Numbered from the stretch's first letter, positions 1-9,115 are shown. The stretch is DNA of 53,925 nt from Bacillota bacterium (GCA_023406895.1 JAEXTV010000012.1:1-53925); one strand, 5' to 3'. The notes: a model not told the origin generated them from the sequence alone. Translations and numbers: made by a program.

Positions 1-2
1 TG

Positions 3-134
3 GTGATGGAATACACCGCTGAAATGGCGTACATCGCGATGGATTTGAATCCGGCCGCTGATATCCAGCAGGCGCTGCTCGACAAGCATTTTTTAAGAAA
101 GCACGGCAAAAACGCCTATTACGGACAGAAATAA
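3..134 (+). CDS. C-terminal end of an unidentified protein (truncated by window edge)
   Basis: An open frame runs from the left edge to a TAA at 132-134 and gives the last 43 residues of a protein ending in HGKNAYYGQK. The start lies outside the window. I do not recognise the family from this tail, which is mixed charged and aromatic with no membrane segment or Cys motif. Codon use resembles the genes that follow. It is listed because the frame stays open from the edge and stops just before an obvious non-coding stretch. Confidence 0.5.
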   Translation: MMEYTAEMAYIAMDLNPAADIQQALLDKHFLRKHGKNAYYGQK

Positions 135-488
135 AAATGAAGCAGCACCGGGCGATATGCCGGCGTTAACCACGGTTAAAACCTTTTGCCATGGCCCTAT
201 GATGACGATTCAATCGGATTGGATTAGGGGTGCCACCGATAGGTGATTGCGGATGTAAAAATGGCTAAACAGTCACTGGCGCTGGCGCTTTGTGCGCTTT
301 GCTTATGCCCCCCCAAAGGGGCAGGCTGCGAGGCTCAATACGCTTTGTCGGAATTCTGAACACCGGACGATATGTCCGGTGTTTTTTCGTGTTATGAGAA
401 TGATTATATGATGTTCATTCATTGTTAAGTGAAAACAGCTAATGTATTGATATACAATGAACAGAATTTTGTTTCAGGAAGTTTGTGA
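135..488 (+). other. Gene-free stretch with duplicated hairpins; possible structured RNA
   Basis: No credible ORF is present. Two similar palindromic motifs bracket the stretch: CACCGGGCGATATGCCGGCG at 146-165 and CACCGGACGATATGTCCGGTG at 361-381 (the second written in two parts: CACCGGAC, loop GATAT, GTCCGGTG). Between them are further short hairpins, such as CCACC-GAT-AGGTG near 223-236 and CCCC-AAA-GGGG near 311-321. This could be a non-coding RNA ending at the terminator at 359-387, or a small insertion between duplicated hairpins. I could not match it to RNase P, SRP RNA, 6S RNA, tmRNA, T-box or cobalamin riboswitch signatures. Confidence 0.3.
359..387 (+). terminator. Intrinsic terminator
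   Basis: The 8-bp stem CACCGGAC / GTCCGGTG (361-368 / 374-381) has a 5-nt loop and is extended by AA/TT. It is followed by a run of six T (382-387). Confidence 0.85.
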
Positions 489-896
489 ATGAGACAGGCA
501 GACCCATCACAACAAAAAATAATGGTGGTTGATAACAACTCGAAATATGTCAGGTTGATTGAGAGAATTCTGCAGATCAACAGTTATCAGAATATTCTCT
601 CGATAACCGATCCCATGAAGGCTGTGACGATATACAATGATTCGCGGCCTGACCTGCTATTGATCAATATTGAAATGCCCGACATCGACGGCTTTGAAGT
701 GCTAAAAATGCTTCATTATGAGCGACAAGATGAACCGTTGCCCGTGATTATGTTCTCTGATCAGACAGACGGCAGCCAAAAGGCAAAAGCGCTTGAATTC
801 GGTGTACAGGATGTGATTGCCAAACCGTTCAGCCAAAGAGAAATAGTAGACAGTGTTAACAGATTTTTTAAACAGCACTCGCATTTGGGCAATTGA
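489..896 (+). CDS. CheY-like single receiver domain with degenerate phospho-site
   Basis: This is a stand-alone 135-residue response-regulator receiver. The fold is recognisable: MVVDNN at residues 12-17 for the acidic pocket, LLLINIEMPDIDG at 56-68 around beta-3, Ser90 in the beta-4 switch position and Lys112 in AKPF. The residue at the phospho-acceptor position is Asn60 (codon AAT) where the family has Asp, and the second acidic-pocket Asp is Asn16. Classical aspartate phosphorylation is therefore unlikely, and it may act as a constitutive or ligand-driven pseudo-receiver. The start is supported by AGGAAG about 8 nt upstream. It precedes a canonical cheY, a histidine kinase and a receiver-HDOD gene on the same strand. 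Receiver assignment is secure; its partner is unknown. Confidence 0.88.
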   Translation: MRQADPSQQKIMVVDNNSKYVRLIERILQINSYQNILSITDPMKAVTIYNDSRPDLLLINIEMPDIDGFEVLKMLHYERQDEPLPVIMFSDQTDGSQKAKALEFGVQDVIAKPFSQREIVDSVNRFFKQHSHLGN

Positions 897-1102
897 GTCG
901 AACAAAAAATCCTGAAAGCTGAGTTATTGCGCTGCATATCGAGAAGAGCAGAATGGCCTCAGCGTGCAATGAGCCCCTGTTATTTTGCTTGACCACGGGA
1001 TTCCTCTTCCGTCACGCTCCATGACAATGACACTTGTGACTTTATCAACAGCCTGAAACGCATGCTGCGTTCGAAATATATTCTGCTTCGAGGTACAGAC
1101 AG

Positions 1103-1459
1103 ATGAAAAAGGTATTGATTGTTGATGATGCGGCTTTTATAAGAAAGACGTTGAGGCTCATACTGGAGAAGTATGGTTTTGAAGTTGTCGGCGAGGCCGA
1201 AAACGGCATCGCGGCGATGATGAAGATACAATCTCTTGATCCCGATATTGTAACCCTTGATATCACAATGCCCGACATGGACGGAATTGATTGCCTCAAG
1301 CAAATGAAAAAGCTTGAGAAGATGCCGGATGTGGTGATGATTACGGCGCTCGGACGGCAGCAAAAAGTGATAGAGGGTGTGCACAGCGGCGCAAAGGGCT
1401 TTATAGTGAAGCCATTTAAAGAAGACATTGTGGTCAATACATTAAAAAGCCTCGTGTAA
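1103..1459 (+). CDS. cheY: CheY-type chemotaxis response regulator
   Basis: A 118-residue single receiver domain, the usual CheY length in Bacillota. All signature residues are present: Asp8 and Asp9 in the acidic pocket, phospho-acceptor Asp53 in TLDITMPDMDG, Thr81 and Lys103 in VKPF. It would receive phosphate from a CheA kinase and act on the flagellar switch. No CheA is encoded here, but three chemoreceptors lie 8-14 kb downstream. The ATG follows GAGGT about 8 nt upstream. A stand-alone regulator paired with another kinase, for example the one at 1654-2958, is the alternative. Confidence 0.85.
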   Translation: MKKVLIVDDAAFIRKTLRLILEKYGFEVVGEAENGIAAMMKIQSLDPDIVTLDITMPDMDGIDCLKQMKKLEKMPDVVMITALGRQQKVIEGVHSGAKGFIVKPFKEDIVVNTLKSLV

Positions 1460-1653
1460 ACAGACAATACAAATTAACCTCTGAGTTTCAAAAACGCATT
1501 TCGATTGTATATATAAGCAAATGCCCGATGTCAGCAATGCCGGTTCTATGATGCGAAGACGCTAAGATGAAACGCGGCATGTTGTGCCGGATAATGAGGC
1601 AGTACGGGCAAATATTTTGTTTACATAGCGTGAGGTTCTGACAAGGTTATAGA

Positions 1654-2958
1654 ATGAAGAGATTAAGTAAGTTTTTTAAAGCATTCAATATAAAAAAGAG
1701 CTTAAAGGCTAAGAGCACATTCATTATGCTTCTGCTGGGCATTGTGCCGCTGCTCATTTTCGGCGTCATAACTATTTTATATCTGAAATCTATTTCTAAA
1801 AATCCGGCCGGTTATATTGAACAAGATTTCACAGTGGTGATTATCGCGTTTGCCGCCACAATCATGATATCTGTGCTGCAGATAGTGGTGTTCCAGGTTA
1901 TTACACGCAGAAAAGTTTTTCGTCCGATCAAAACGATTGTACAGGCACTTAGTGATCTTCAGGAGGGAAATACAACCACGTGGGAACGGCTGGATGTGAA
2001 GTATAAGGATGAATTTGGTGAATTGGAAACGCTCTTCAATACTTTCATAGATGCCCGTGAAGACATGACTTTACAAAAAAAGCTTGAGCGAAAGCTTAAC
2101 GAGCAAAACACAGAGCTGCAGGAAGCCATGGAAATGCTGAAAAGCACACAGCTGCACATGGTGCAGCAGGAGAGACTGGCGGCGATCGGTCAGTTGGCGG
2201 CCGGCGTGGCTCATGAAATTAACAATCCTCTCGGCTATGTGAGCGGCAACGCCGATATGCTTAAGATCTATGTACAGAGATACGAAAGCATACTCACCGA
2301 TATGCGCCGCCTCATGACGGAGCAGCAGCCTGACAACCCATGTTGTGCGTATCTCGATAAAGTATGGGCAGAAAGTAAAATTGATATGGTGATGTCGGAT
2401 ATGCCCGATCTGCTCGACGATATTACCGAAGGGTTGAAACGCATTTCCGCCATAGTCAACGGACTTCGCGGGTTTTCCAGAAACAATCTTTTGGAGGGAA
2501 AAAACACTTACGATCTCAATGAAGGGATTAGAACCACGCTGCTTGTCGCCAACAACGAAATCAAGTACAATTGCGATGTGAGTTTGGAACTGCAGGACAT
2601 CCCGCCCGTTTATGCAAACGGCGGCCAGATCAATCAGGTTCTTTTGAATATCATCATCAATGCATCGCATGCGATTCGGGCAAAATTTGCGAGAGAAAAA
2701 GGGCTCATCACAATAAAAACTTACATGGAAGGCGGGAAAGTCTGCTGCAGCATTGGCGACAACGGCTGCGGGATGACGCAAGAGGTCAAGAACAGAATTT
2801 TTGAGCCTTTCTTTACAACAAAACCGGTGGGCCAGGGAACGGGGCTCGGACTCGGCATTGTTTATGACATCATATGCAAACAACACGAAGGCAGCATTGA
2901 TGTGCAGTCAAATGTCGGCGAGGGGACATGTTTTGTCTTTGCACTGCCTGTGAAATGA
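1654..2958 (+). CDS. Membrane-bound sensor histidine kinase (HAMP-HisKA-HATPase)
   Basis: A 434-residue transmembrane kinase. Two hydrophobic segments (about 22-45 and 59-83) enclose a very short outside loop, so it probably senses a membrane or cytoplasmic signal rather than a bulky extracellular ligand. A HAMP-like linker (84-137) and coiled coil (137-170) lead to the H-box AAGVAHEINNP, with the phosphorylated His187. The ATPase has an N-box with Asn332/Asn336, a G1 box DNGCGM (369-374), an F-box FEPFFTT and a G2 box GQGTGLGLG (393-401), so it should be catalytically competent. The H-box and kinase core resemble the PAS/NtrB-like HPK4 group. The receiver-HDOD gene starts 9 bp downstream and is the likely cognate partner in a two-gene operon. 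Confidence 0.9.
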   Translation: MKRLSKFFKAFNIKKSLKAKSTFIMLLLGIVPLLIFGVITILYLKSISKNPAGYIEQDFTVVIIAFAATIMISVLQIVVFQVITRRKVFRPIKTIVQALSDLQEGNTTTWERLDVKYKDEFGELETLFNTFIDAREDMTLQKKLERKLNEQNTELQEAMEMLKSTQLHMVQQERLAAIGQLAAGVAHEINNPLGYVSGNADMLKIYVQRYESILTDMRRLMTEQQPDNPCCAYLDKVWAESKIDMVMSDMPDLLDDITEGLKRISAIVNGLRGFSRNNLLEGKNTYDLNEGIRTTLLVANNEIKYNCDVSLELQDIPPVYANGGQINQVLLNIIINASHAIRAKFAREKGLITIKTYMEGGKVCCSIGDNGCGMTQEVKNRIFEPFFTTKPVGQGTGLGLGIVYDIICKQHEGSIDVQSNVGEGTCFVFALPVK

Positions 2959-2967
2959 GATGAGCGA

Positions 2968-4134
2968 ATGAAAAAGATCCTTGTTGTTGATGATGAAATC
3001 GCGATATTAAACTCTCTGCGCCGTGTTCTTAACAATTTGGGCTACGACGTTCTTGTTGCGGACAACGGTGATAAAGCTTTGGCGTTGATGTCAGAGCAGC
3101 AGATCGATCTCGTGGTCAGCGACATGAGAATGCCCGGTATGGACGGGTATGAGCTGCTGTCCCGCATCAAAGCCCTGTATCCCAACACGGTCAGAATTAT
3201 ACTCAGCGGATACGCGGATGAAAAGCTCGTGATGAAAGCGCTGCTTAAAAACATTGCGCGCACCTATCTGTTTAAGCCGTGGAACAATCATGAACTGGCC
3301 GAGCTGATCGAATATTTGTTTGAGACGGAAAAGCTGCTTCAAAGCAATCTGCTGTCGATGATCAACAATGCGGAGGAACTGCCGACGATAAAATCCAGCT
3401 ACAGCCATATCCTGTCGTTAATTGATCAGGATGCGGAAATTGCTTTTGTGGCCAAGGCGATCACGGAAGACCAGACAATGGTGGGGAAAATTCTTCACAT
3501 CGCCAATTCCGCGTTTTATGGCTTGAAGACAGGATCGGTTATGGAAGCGATTAAGTATCTGGGTCTCAAGGCGATTCGTGATATTGTGCTCTCCACACCG
3601 ATTATGGACTTGTTCAAAATGTCGGGACGTTACGCCGAGGTGATGGACAGACAGTGGTGCCATGCGTTTTATACAAATAAGGTTCTTGTTTTTTTGTATG
3701 AGAGGTTTTATCGTAAAAAGCTGTTGGAAATTGAAGGGAACACCGGACTGCTGCATAACATCGGATCTGCCTTTTTGATCAAGCATCGGTATGCTGATTA
3801 CACAGCAATAAGAAAGCGTGCTGCCAAGGAATCCGTTTATGACAGTGACTTAGAACGGGAGATCCTCGGTTTCACACACTGTGAGGCAGGCGGATATCTT
3901 TTAAGCTGGTGGGATTTGCCTTACCCGATTGTGGAATGCGCGCTTTATCATCATACTCCGTTTGATAAGCGGATTATCAACAAAGAGCTCGTGATGTCCG
4001 TTCATTTGGCCCAAAAATATGCGTATGATTTGATTTCGGAACAAGTGACGGAAAATTTCTTTCCGGAAGTCTTTGAGGCGCTGTCTGTTGACCGCGATAA
4101 ATTTGATCGCGAAATCGGCGCTCTGAACGAATAG
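2968..4134 (+). CDS. Response regulator with C-terminal HDOD domain
   Basis: The 388 residues comprise an N-terminal receiver (1-120: DD at 8-9, phospho-acceptor Asp52 in VVSDMRMPGMDG, Lys in FKPW) and a C-terminal HDOD domain (from about 140; ILHIANSAFYG is typical of the family). HDOD domains are catalytically inactive relatives of HD phosphohydrolases and serve as protein-interaction outputs in signalling, often near motility and c-di-GMP genes. The gene follows its presumed kinase by 9 bp, consistent with co-transcription. It converges on the minus-strand transglutaminase gene with only 28 bp between them and no clear terminator. Confidence 0.9.
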   Translation: MKKILVVDDEIAILNSLRRVLNNLGYDVLVADNGDKALALMSEQQIDLVVSDMRMPGMDGYELLSRIKALYPNTVRIILSGYADEKLVMKALLKNIARTYLFKPWNNHELAELIEYLFETEKLLQSNLLSMINNAEELPTIKSSYSHILSLIDQDAEIAFVAKAITEDQTMVGKILHIANSAFYGLKTGSVMEAIKYLGLKAIRDIVLSTPIMDLFKMSGRYAEVMDRQWCHAFYTNKVLVFLYERFYRKKLLEIEGNTGLLHNIGSAFLIKHRYADYTAIRKRAAKESVYDSDLEREILGFTHCEAGGYLLSWWDLPYPIVECALYHHTPFDKRIINKELVMSVHLAQKYAYDLISEQVTENFFPEVFEALSVDRDKFDREIGALNE

Positions 4135-4162
4135 ACCCGCAGCGTTTGAGAGCGCAGCGCTA

Positions 4163-6439
4163 TCAAAACCGTCTGATCTTGATGACGCGGGCCCACAAAT
4201 AACCCGCTAGACCAAGCTCACGCCGCAAACGCTGTTCCAGTTCGTCGCTGAAAGCCGACAGCCGGATCACATCGTCTGTCGTGGGCTCTTCCCGACCAAA
4301 CCGCATGCGAACAACAGGCGAGCAGGCATCCGTCATCTTCTGTTCGCGTAGCCGTTCATCCACGCGCTGTGCAAAACTCATAATTGTATCGGATGGATGC
4401 TGCCGTATGCCAAGGCAAGCGGCCTGAAGCAGAATCCTGCGATAACACACATCCAAGCGTTCACTGCTGCTCAAGTTTTTTCGTGACTGTTTTACGCCGT
4501 AGCCGCGTTTATTTATCGCGATATAGCGGTTTACAACATACAGCACGGTTAAGAACAATAAAACTCCGAGTACGATAAGAATAATCAAAAGAGCCTGCGG
4601 GAAGCCTTGCGCCTGCGGGAGCTCCCTGTTCAGGTCGGCGGTTATATCCGAACCGGGCGTCGGCACGGGCGGCGCAAAATTGGATGATTGTTGGGACGTT
4701 TCAATAATCGCATCATCGTCAAAATTCCAGCTCGTGGCGTCAAAAGGAACCCAGCCAATGCCCTGAATATAAATCTCGGTCCACGCGTGTGCCATGGCGT
4801 TCGTGGCCACATAGGAATCGTCAGCCTTCGTAAAGGGGCTTCTTTTGAGCCCGAAGCCGATCACATATCGGGCGGGAAGATCAACACAGCGCGACATTAC
4901 CGTCATTGCACTTGCGAAATAGACGCAATACCCTTTTTTGTGCTGCAGGAATGAGGCGACGAAATCTTCATCCTCCGGCGGATTGCCCGGCGTCAGCGTA
5001 TAGTCGCAGTGGCTTGAAAGCCAGCTTCTTATCGCAAGCGCCTTCTCATAGGGCGTCTGAGAGCCAGAAACGATATCCAGCGCAGTTTCATAGACCGATT
5101 GAGGGAGCGTATCGGGCAGCTGCAGGTATTCGGCTTTAACCGCTTTCAGGGCAGAGTCGGGGTCTTTGGCGGTGAGCTTCTCAAGAGCCAGCATGTTTTT
5201 ATCAAAATCCGGAGCCTCTGTGTTAAAAACAACCGTACGAAAAGAATAGTTGAATTGCTGCTGCGATTTGAGCGTAAACAGCTCGGACTGGTTGTTGAAA
5301 AATATATCAGCCGTGTCGGGTTTCTCACTGTTGATTGAGGTCATCTTCCCAGCGAAAAATAATGTTCTTCCTTGCAGAGAACTGGTGACGTTCAGCTCAG
5401 CCGGCATCGTAACCTTTGCGGCAAGCGCCTGAATCTCCGGGCTGCCGCCCGGCTGGTTTAAACCGAACGCTTCGCTTCGCTGCGTGCTTGAGAACAGGCT
5501 TTGCAGCCTGTAGCGCTGCCGCGAAAAAGAATCGTACCATCGGGATCCGTCATAGGTATCGAATATCACGCCGGTCAGCCGGACGGGCGTTTTCGTTTTA
5601 ACGCGCAGCGCGATATCGTTATTGACGGCAATATCTCCGCCAAGTCTGTTCTCAAGCGGTGAGAAACCCGTGAGCGCCATGTTAAAGGACCCGTCTGAGG
5701 GGGCTTTGTTTGGATTAAATCCGAGATAATCTATCACATCCTGTACAGCGTTGACGAGCGGCTTGCACTGCCAGTCCGTGTTGTTTGCGGGTCCGATGAG
5801 AAATGCGGCGCAAAGCAGAACCGGCATCAACAGAATTGCCGAAACGGACAGCATGGCGCTGGTGATGCCGTTCGCCTCACGATTGCTGATTCTGTTTCCC
5901 CGCATTTTGGCAAGCGATACAAAAAGCACGAACAGCAGCATAATCACAATGGGCCATAACGCGGCGGATTTGCTCAACACAGCTGAAATGAGCATGGCAA
6001 GGACAGCCGGCGGGAGGATGTAGAAAAAGAAGAGTTTGCGGAAGTAGACAAAAATCAGTATCGCCACCGGCAGCACATAGGCGGCATGCACGATGAGCAT
6101 GCTTGCGTTGACCGAATAAGGCAGCGTATCAGGATAGCCGTCTGCACACCACTGAAAAAAGCCGCTGATATAGGAAAGAAGCGCTTCATTTGTTTCGAGC
6201 AGCGAGGAAATAACGACAACCAGCAGCACCGCGAAGCCCAGAAAAGACGGCAGCAGCCACCATTTTCGGGAGAACAGCACGATCAGCACCGTATTCACGA
6301 GCATAAAGAGCAGGCATTCTCCCCAGCTGACATCCATACGAAGGATGGGGAAAAGAAGAACACAAACGGGTGTGCCGAGCAGCAGGGTGCAAAAGCCATC
6401 TGCGAAAAGGTCTGCGGTTTTCGAGTTCAGAAATTTCAT
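4163..6439 (-). CDS. Membrane transglutaminase-like protease (TgpA family, DUF3488/DUF4129)
   Basis: A 758-residue protein with about six membrane segments in the first 215 residues, an extracytoplasmic region, a transglutaminase-like core and a final membrane helix (about 615-638) with a cytoplasmic DUF4129-like tail. The papain-like triad is visible: Cys505 in KGYCVYFASAM, His551 in AMAHAWTEIY and Asp567 in WVPFDATSW. The family forms conserved operons with DUF58 and MoxR proteins, as here. The DUF58 gene ends 7 bp upstream, so the three genes probably share one transcript. The substrate is unknown; cell-envelope proteins are the usual guess. Confidence 0.88.
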   Translation of the reverse strand: MKFLNSKTADLFADGFCTLLLGTPVCVLLFPILRMDVSWGECLLFMLVNTVLIVLFSRKWWLLPSFLGFAVLLVVVISSLLETNEALLSYISGFFQWCADGYPDTLPYSVNASMLIVHAAYVLPVAILIFVYFRKLFFFYILPPAVLAMLISAVLSKSAALWPIVIMLLFVLFVSLAKMRGNRISNREANGITSAMLSVSAILLMPVLLCAAFLIGPANNTDWQCKPLVNAVQDVIDYLGFNPNKAPSDGSFNMALTGFSPLENRLGGDIAVNNDIALRVKTKTPVRLTGVIFDTYDGSRWYDSFSRQRYRLQSLFSSTQRSEAFGLNQPGGSPEIQALAAKVTMPAELNVTSSLQGRTLFFAGKMTSINSEKPDTADIFFNNQSELFTLKSQQQFNYSFRTVVFNTEAPDFDKNMLALEKLTAKDPDSALKAVKAEYLQLPDTLPQSVYETALDIVSGSQTPYEKALAIRSWLSSHCDYTLTPGNPPEDEDFVASFLQHKKGYCVYFASAMTVMSRCVDLPARYVIGFGLKRSPFTKADDSYVATNAMAHAWTEIYIQGIGWVPFDATSWNFDDDAIIETSQQSSNFAPPVPTPGSDITADLNRELPQAQGFPQALLIILIVLGVLLFLTVLYVVNRYIAINKRGYGVKQSRKNLSSSERLDVCYRRILLQAACLGIRQHPSDTIMSFAQRVDERLREQKMTDACSPVVRMRFGREEPTTDDVIRLSAFSDELEQRLRRELGLAGYLWARVIKIRRF

Positions 6440-6446
6440 CGTTTCC

Positions 6447-7613
6447 TCACAATAGCATGCCGCTGAGTCTTAAAGAAGCATCACTGCCCGGTTCCACATT
6501 CAGCGTCGGAATCGGCGAACCGTTTTTTTGCCCTCCGACCAATATCATTGAAACGGCCGTATGGGCAGAAAAAATCCGGTGGATCATTTGAGTGATCTCC
6601 GGCGGCGGATCTTGTGTCAGTATAAATAATGACTTTGCCGCAGCCGCTTGAGCGCAGGCGGCCTTAATCACGTCGGACAGTGTTGAGCCCTGTTCAAAAG
6701 GAAGCAGAGCGAGATGACGCCGCAGATCATTGAAGCCGGATATCGCATCGCAGATGAATGATTTATTGATGCCGGTGGCGCTTAAAAGGCTCACGGTCTG
6801 GTTCTTTGCAAGGCTGTAAAGCGCAATACACGCGGCGCACTCACAAACTGTATCCGCGTAGATGAGCGCGTCTTCTCCGCTCAGCGCATGAAGACCGGTA
6901 TCCACGAGAAGAACGATATGCTCGCGTTCGGGGAACTCATATTGTTTAACGTAAAGCTCTCCCAGCTGGGCGGTTTTTTTCCAATTGATATGTTTCATCG
7001 CGTCGCCGTTTTGATACAGGCGCGCACCTGCCACACTGTCTCCGTGCTCGGCATGCCGCAAATACGTGGCACGATGCAGCTTTGAATCGCTCATTTGGCT
7101 TGGAAGTGAGTCCGGAATATCGGCTTTTGGCAGCACGGTCAGCTCGCTCATCCGGTAAAAATAAAATCGCCGCATGTCGAAAGACATCGTGACAAGGCCA
7201 AAGATATCGGTCACCTTAATTTTTGTCATACCGATACTGTAGCGGCCCCTGTAAGGCGTTGTTACCGGTATTTCAAATGTCTGTCCGGTGAAAGGGGCAA
7301 GGCTGAACAGCAGATTAATATTATCACGCACCGAAACGACGCGGACATGGACCTCGATGAGCGATAACGGCACCGGACGCTCGTTGACGATTTCGAGATG
7401 CATGGCGGTTTCTTCACCTTTAACACGGATTTTATCCGACAGATCCTGTTTGTATGAAAATGAATAGAAGGTCCAGAAATTTAGAATGACCATGGCGATG
7501 ACAACAAAAAGCTGCGTTAAAAACACAATGTAATATATGCGCAGTCCTGTGTACATGCCAAATACGAGACAGATGGACATGATGACGTAATAAAACCACT
7601 TGATTGCTTTCAT
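6447..7613 (-). CDS. DUF58 domain membrane protein
   Basis: A 388-residue protein with two membrane helices in the first 45 residues and a DUF58 domain marked by YQNGDAMKHINWKKTAQ, followed by a vWA-like fold (VLLVDTG). DUF58 proteins are partners of MoxR AAA ATPases and TgpA transglutaminases in an envelope-associated system whose chemistry is poorly defined. Its ATG overlaps the moxR stop by 4 bp (7610-7613), indicating translational coupling. Confidence 0.88.
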   Translation of the reverse strand: MKAIKWFYYVIMSICLVFGMYTGLRIYYIVFLTQLFVVIAMVILNFWTFYSFSYKQDLSDKIRVKGEETAMHLEIVNERPVPLSLIEVHVRVVSVRDNINLLFSLAPFTGQTFEIPVTTPYRGRYSIGMTKIKVTDIFGLVTMSFDMRRFYFYRMSELTVLPKADIPDSLPSQMSDSKLHRATYLRHAEHGDSVAGARLYQNGDAMKHINWKKTAQLGELYVKQYEFPEREHIVLLVDTGLHALSGEDALIYADTVCECAACIALYSLAKNQTVSLLSATGINKSFICDAISGFNDLRRHLALLPFEQGSTLSDVIKAACAQAAAAKSLFILTQDPPPEITQMIHRIFSAHTAVSMILVGGQKNGSPIPTLNVEPGSDASLRLSGMLL

Positions 7614-8560
7614 GATACGCCGGGCACTTTGACAGATTGCAGTATGAGCTGCACAAGGTCTTCAGCCGAATCATTTTCCTGAACCGCTTCGAGACTCAGC
7701 ACCAATCGGTGGGCGAGCACGGGCACGGCCATGGCTTGGACATCATCAGGCAGCGTGAAGGTGCGGCCCTGAAGCATAGCGCGGGCCATGGCGGCGTTCA
7801 TCAGCGCAAGCGATCCGCGCGGGCTGATACCGAGCGTGATGCGGCTGTGACGGCGTGTGGCTTCGGCGATCGACACGATATAATCCATCACCGCATTTTC
7901 GCAAATGATGCCGGCATGAAAGGCACGCAGACGCAAGATATCTTCCGCGGAAGCGACAGGCTCAATGGCGTCAAGCGGCTTTTCGCCTTTGTTGCGCCGC
8001 AGTATATCAAGCTCATCGTCTTTTTGGGGATAACCGATGGACAGCTTAAATAAGAACCGGTCGAGCTGTGCTTCGGGCAGCGGATATGTGCCCACATGTT
8101 CAATGGGGTTCTGTGTGGCCAAAACGATAAAAGGCTGGGGAACGCTATAGCTGACGCCGTCAATGGTCACCTGCGATTCCTGCATGACCTCAAGAAGGCT
8201 GGATTGCGTTTTGGGGCTTGTACGGTTAATTTCATCCGCCAGCACAACCTGTGCCATGACACCGCCGAACACAACTTCGCGTTCACTGGTACGCGCATTG
8301 AATACAGTATACCCCGTCACGTCAGATGGCAGCACATCCGGCGTGAACTGTATACGTCGGTGTGAGCATTTTAATGAACGCGCGAGCGCAGAGACAAGGG
8401 TTGTTTTGCCAAGCCCCGGCACATCTTCAATGAGCACGTGGCCGCTGCAAATAAGAGCGGCTAAAATCATTTCAATAATGTTCTCTTTGCCGACAAATGC
8501 TTTTCCAATGTTTTCTTTGATACGTAAAATCAGATTCAGGCTGGGTTCTATATCAGTCAT
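7610..8560 (-). CDS. MoxR-family AAA+ ATPase
   Basis: A 316-residue AAA+ ATPase of the MoxR/RavA clade. Walker A is EDVPGLGKTT (residues 45-54, Lys52), Walker B is LADEINR, and sensor regions and the lid domain follow at the usual spacing. MoxR proteins act as chaperones that mature or remodel partner proteins, here presumably the DUF58 and transglutaminase proteins encoded just downstream. It is the first gene of the minus-strand operon. The ATG is preceded by GAGGACATTGAATT, giving a plausible ribosome binding site. Confidence 0.92.
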   Translation of the reverse strand: MTDIEPSLNLILRIKENIGKAFVGKENIIEMILAALICSGHVLIEDVPGLGKTTLVSALARSLKCSHRRIQFTPDVLPSDVTGYTVFNARTSEREVVFGGVMAQVVLADEINRTSPKTQSSLLEVMQESQVTIDGVSYSVPQPFIVLATQNPIEHVGTYPLPEAQLDRFLFKLSIGYPQKDDELDILRRNKGEKPLDAIEPVASAEDILRLRAFHAGIICENAVMDYIVSIAEATRRHSRITLGISPRGSLALMNAAMARAMLQGRTFTLPDDVQAMAVPVLAHRLVLSLEAVQENDSAEDLVQLILQSVKVPGVS

Positions 8561-8671
8561 AATTCAATGTCCTCGCATATATGATCATTAACATTAAGAG
8601 GCCGATTAACTATATTGTACTATGAACGTTAATATTTATCGAGAAGTTTTTTAATTTGGATATATAAAATA

Positions 8672-8691
8672 GGGCCGCTGAAAAGCGGCCC
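8672..8691. repeat. GC-rich hairpin, possible weak terminator
   Basis: A perfect 8-bp stem GGGCCGCT / AGCGGCCC closed by a GAAA tetraloop. T-rich sequence follows on both strands but without a clean T-run, so termination is possible rather than clear. Confidence 0.5.
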
Positions 8692-8707
8692 ATAATTGTT
8701 GGGGGCT

Positions 8708-8759
8708 AACGAAGGTTGTCATGGCCGGGACAAGCCATAACAAATAGACAACCCTCGTT
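8708..8759. repeat. Nested inverted repeat of unknown role
   Basis: The outer arms AACGAAGGTTGTC (8708-8720) and GACAACCCTCGTT (8747-8759) pair with one mismatch over 13 bp. Inside them ATGGC (8721-8725) pairs with GCCAT (8734-8738). It could be a structured RNA or an operator between the divergent transcripts. Confidence 0.55.
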
Positions 8760-8924
8760 GATATAAAAATATCTGGTCAGACTTAACCACCACTTAACCG
8801 TTTTATAAAAAATGTTTTTTTCGTTATCTATTGATGTTTTTTGACAAGCATATTATCTATGAGGATTAACGCGCCCTCGTTTTTAAACAGAAAAATAATA
8901 AAGCTAAATATAACCAATTTTAGT

Positions 8925-8951
8925 TAAGTTATTCTTATAAAAATCCGATAA
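8925..8951 (+). promoter_or_regulatory. Sigma-D (FliA)-like promoter of the first chemoreceptor
   Basis: TAAG (8925-8928), a 16-nt spacer and CCGATAA (8945-8951) match the flagellar sigma consensus TAAA-N15-CCGATAT closely. It lies about 165 bp upstream of the chemoreceptor ATG. Confidence 0.55.
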
Positions 8952-9115
8952 ATTATACGGTGAATTTATATTTGGAAGTGAGAGAGACATATTGAGCAGC
9001 TGTAAAAAACAAACAGACGATAAAGCATTTTACCGAAACCGACCGTCTTTTGTTTGAGGCGAAATGCTTCTTATTGTTCAATCAAATAAAAAAGAAAACA
9101 CGAAGGAGAGATAAC

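Larger units (their letters stand above)
8561..9115. other. Gene-free divergent intergenic region
   Basis: This 555-bp AT-rich stretch separates the minus-strand moxR operon from the first chemoreceptor. It holds a hairpin at 8672-8691, a long interrupted palindrome at 8708-8759 and a sigma-D-like promoter at 8925-8951. I see no protein-coding gene in it. Confidence 0.6.

Noticed and set aside
2071..2886. 271-codon minus-strand frame inside the histidine kinase gene
   Set aside because: It lies wholly opposite a gene with complete kinase motifs, has no ribosome binding site and encodes nothing recognisable.
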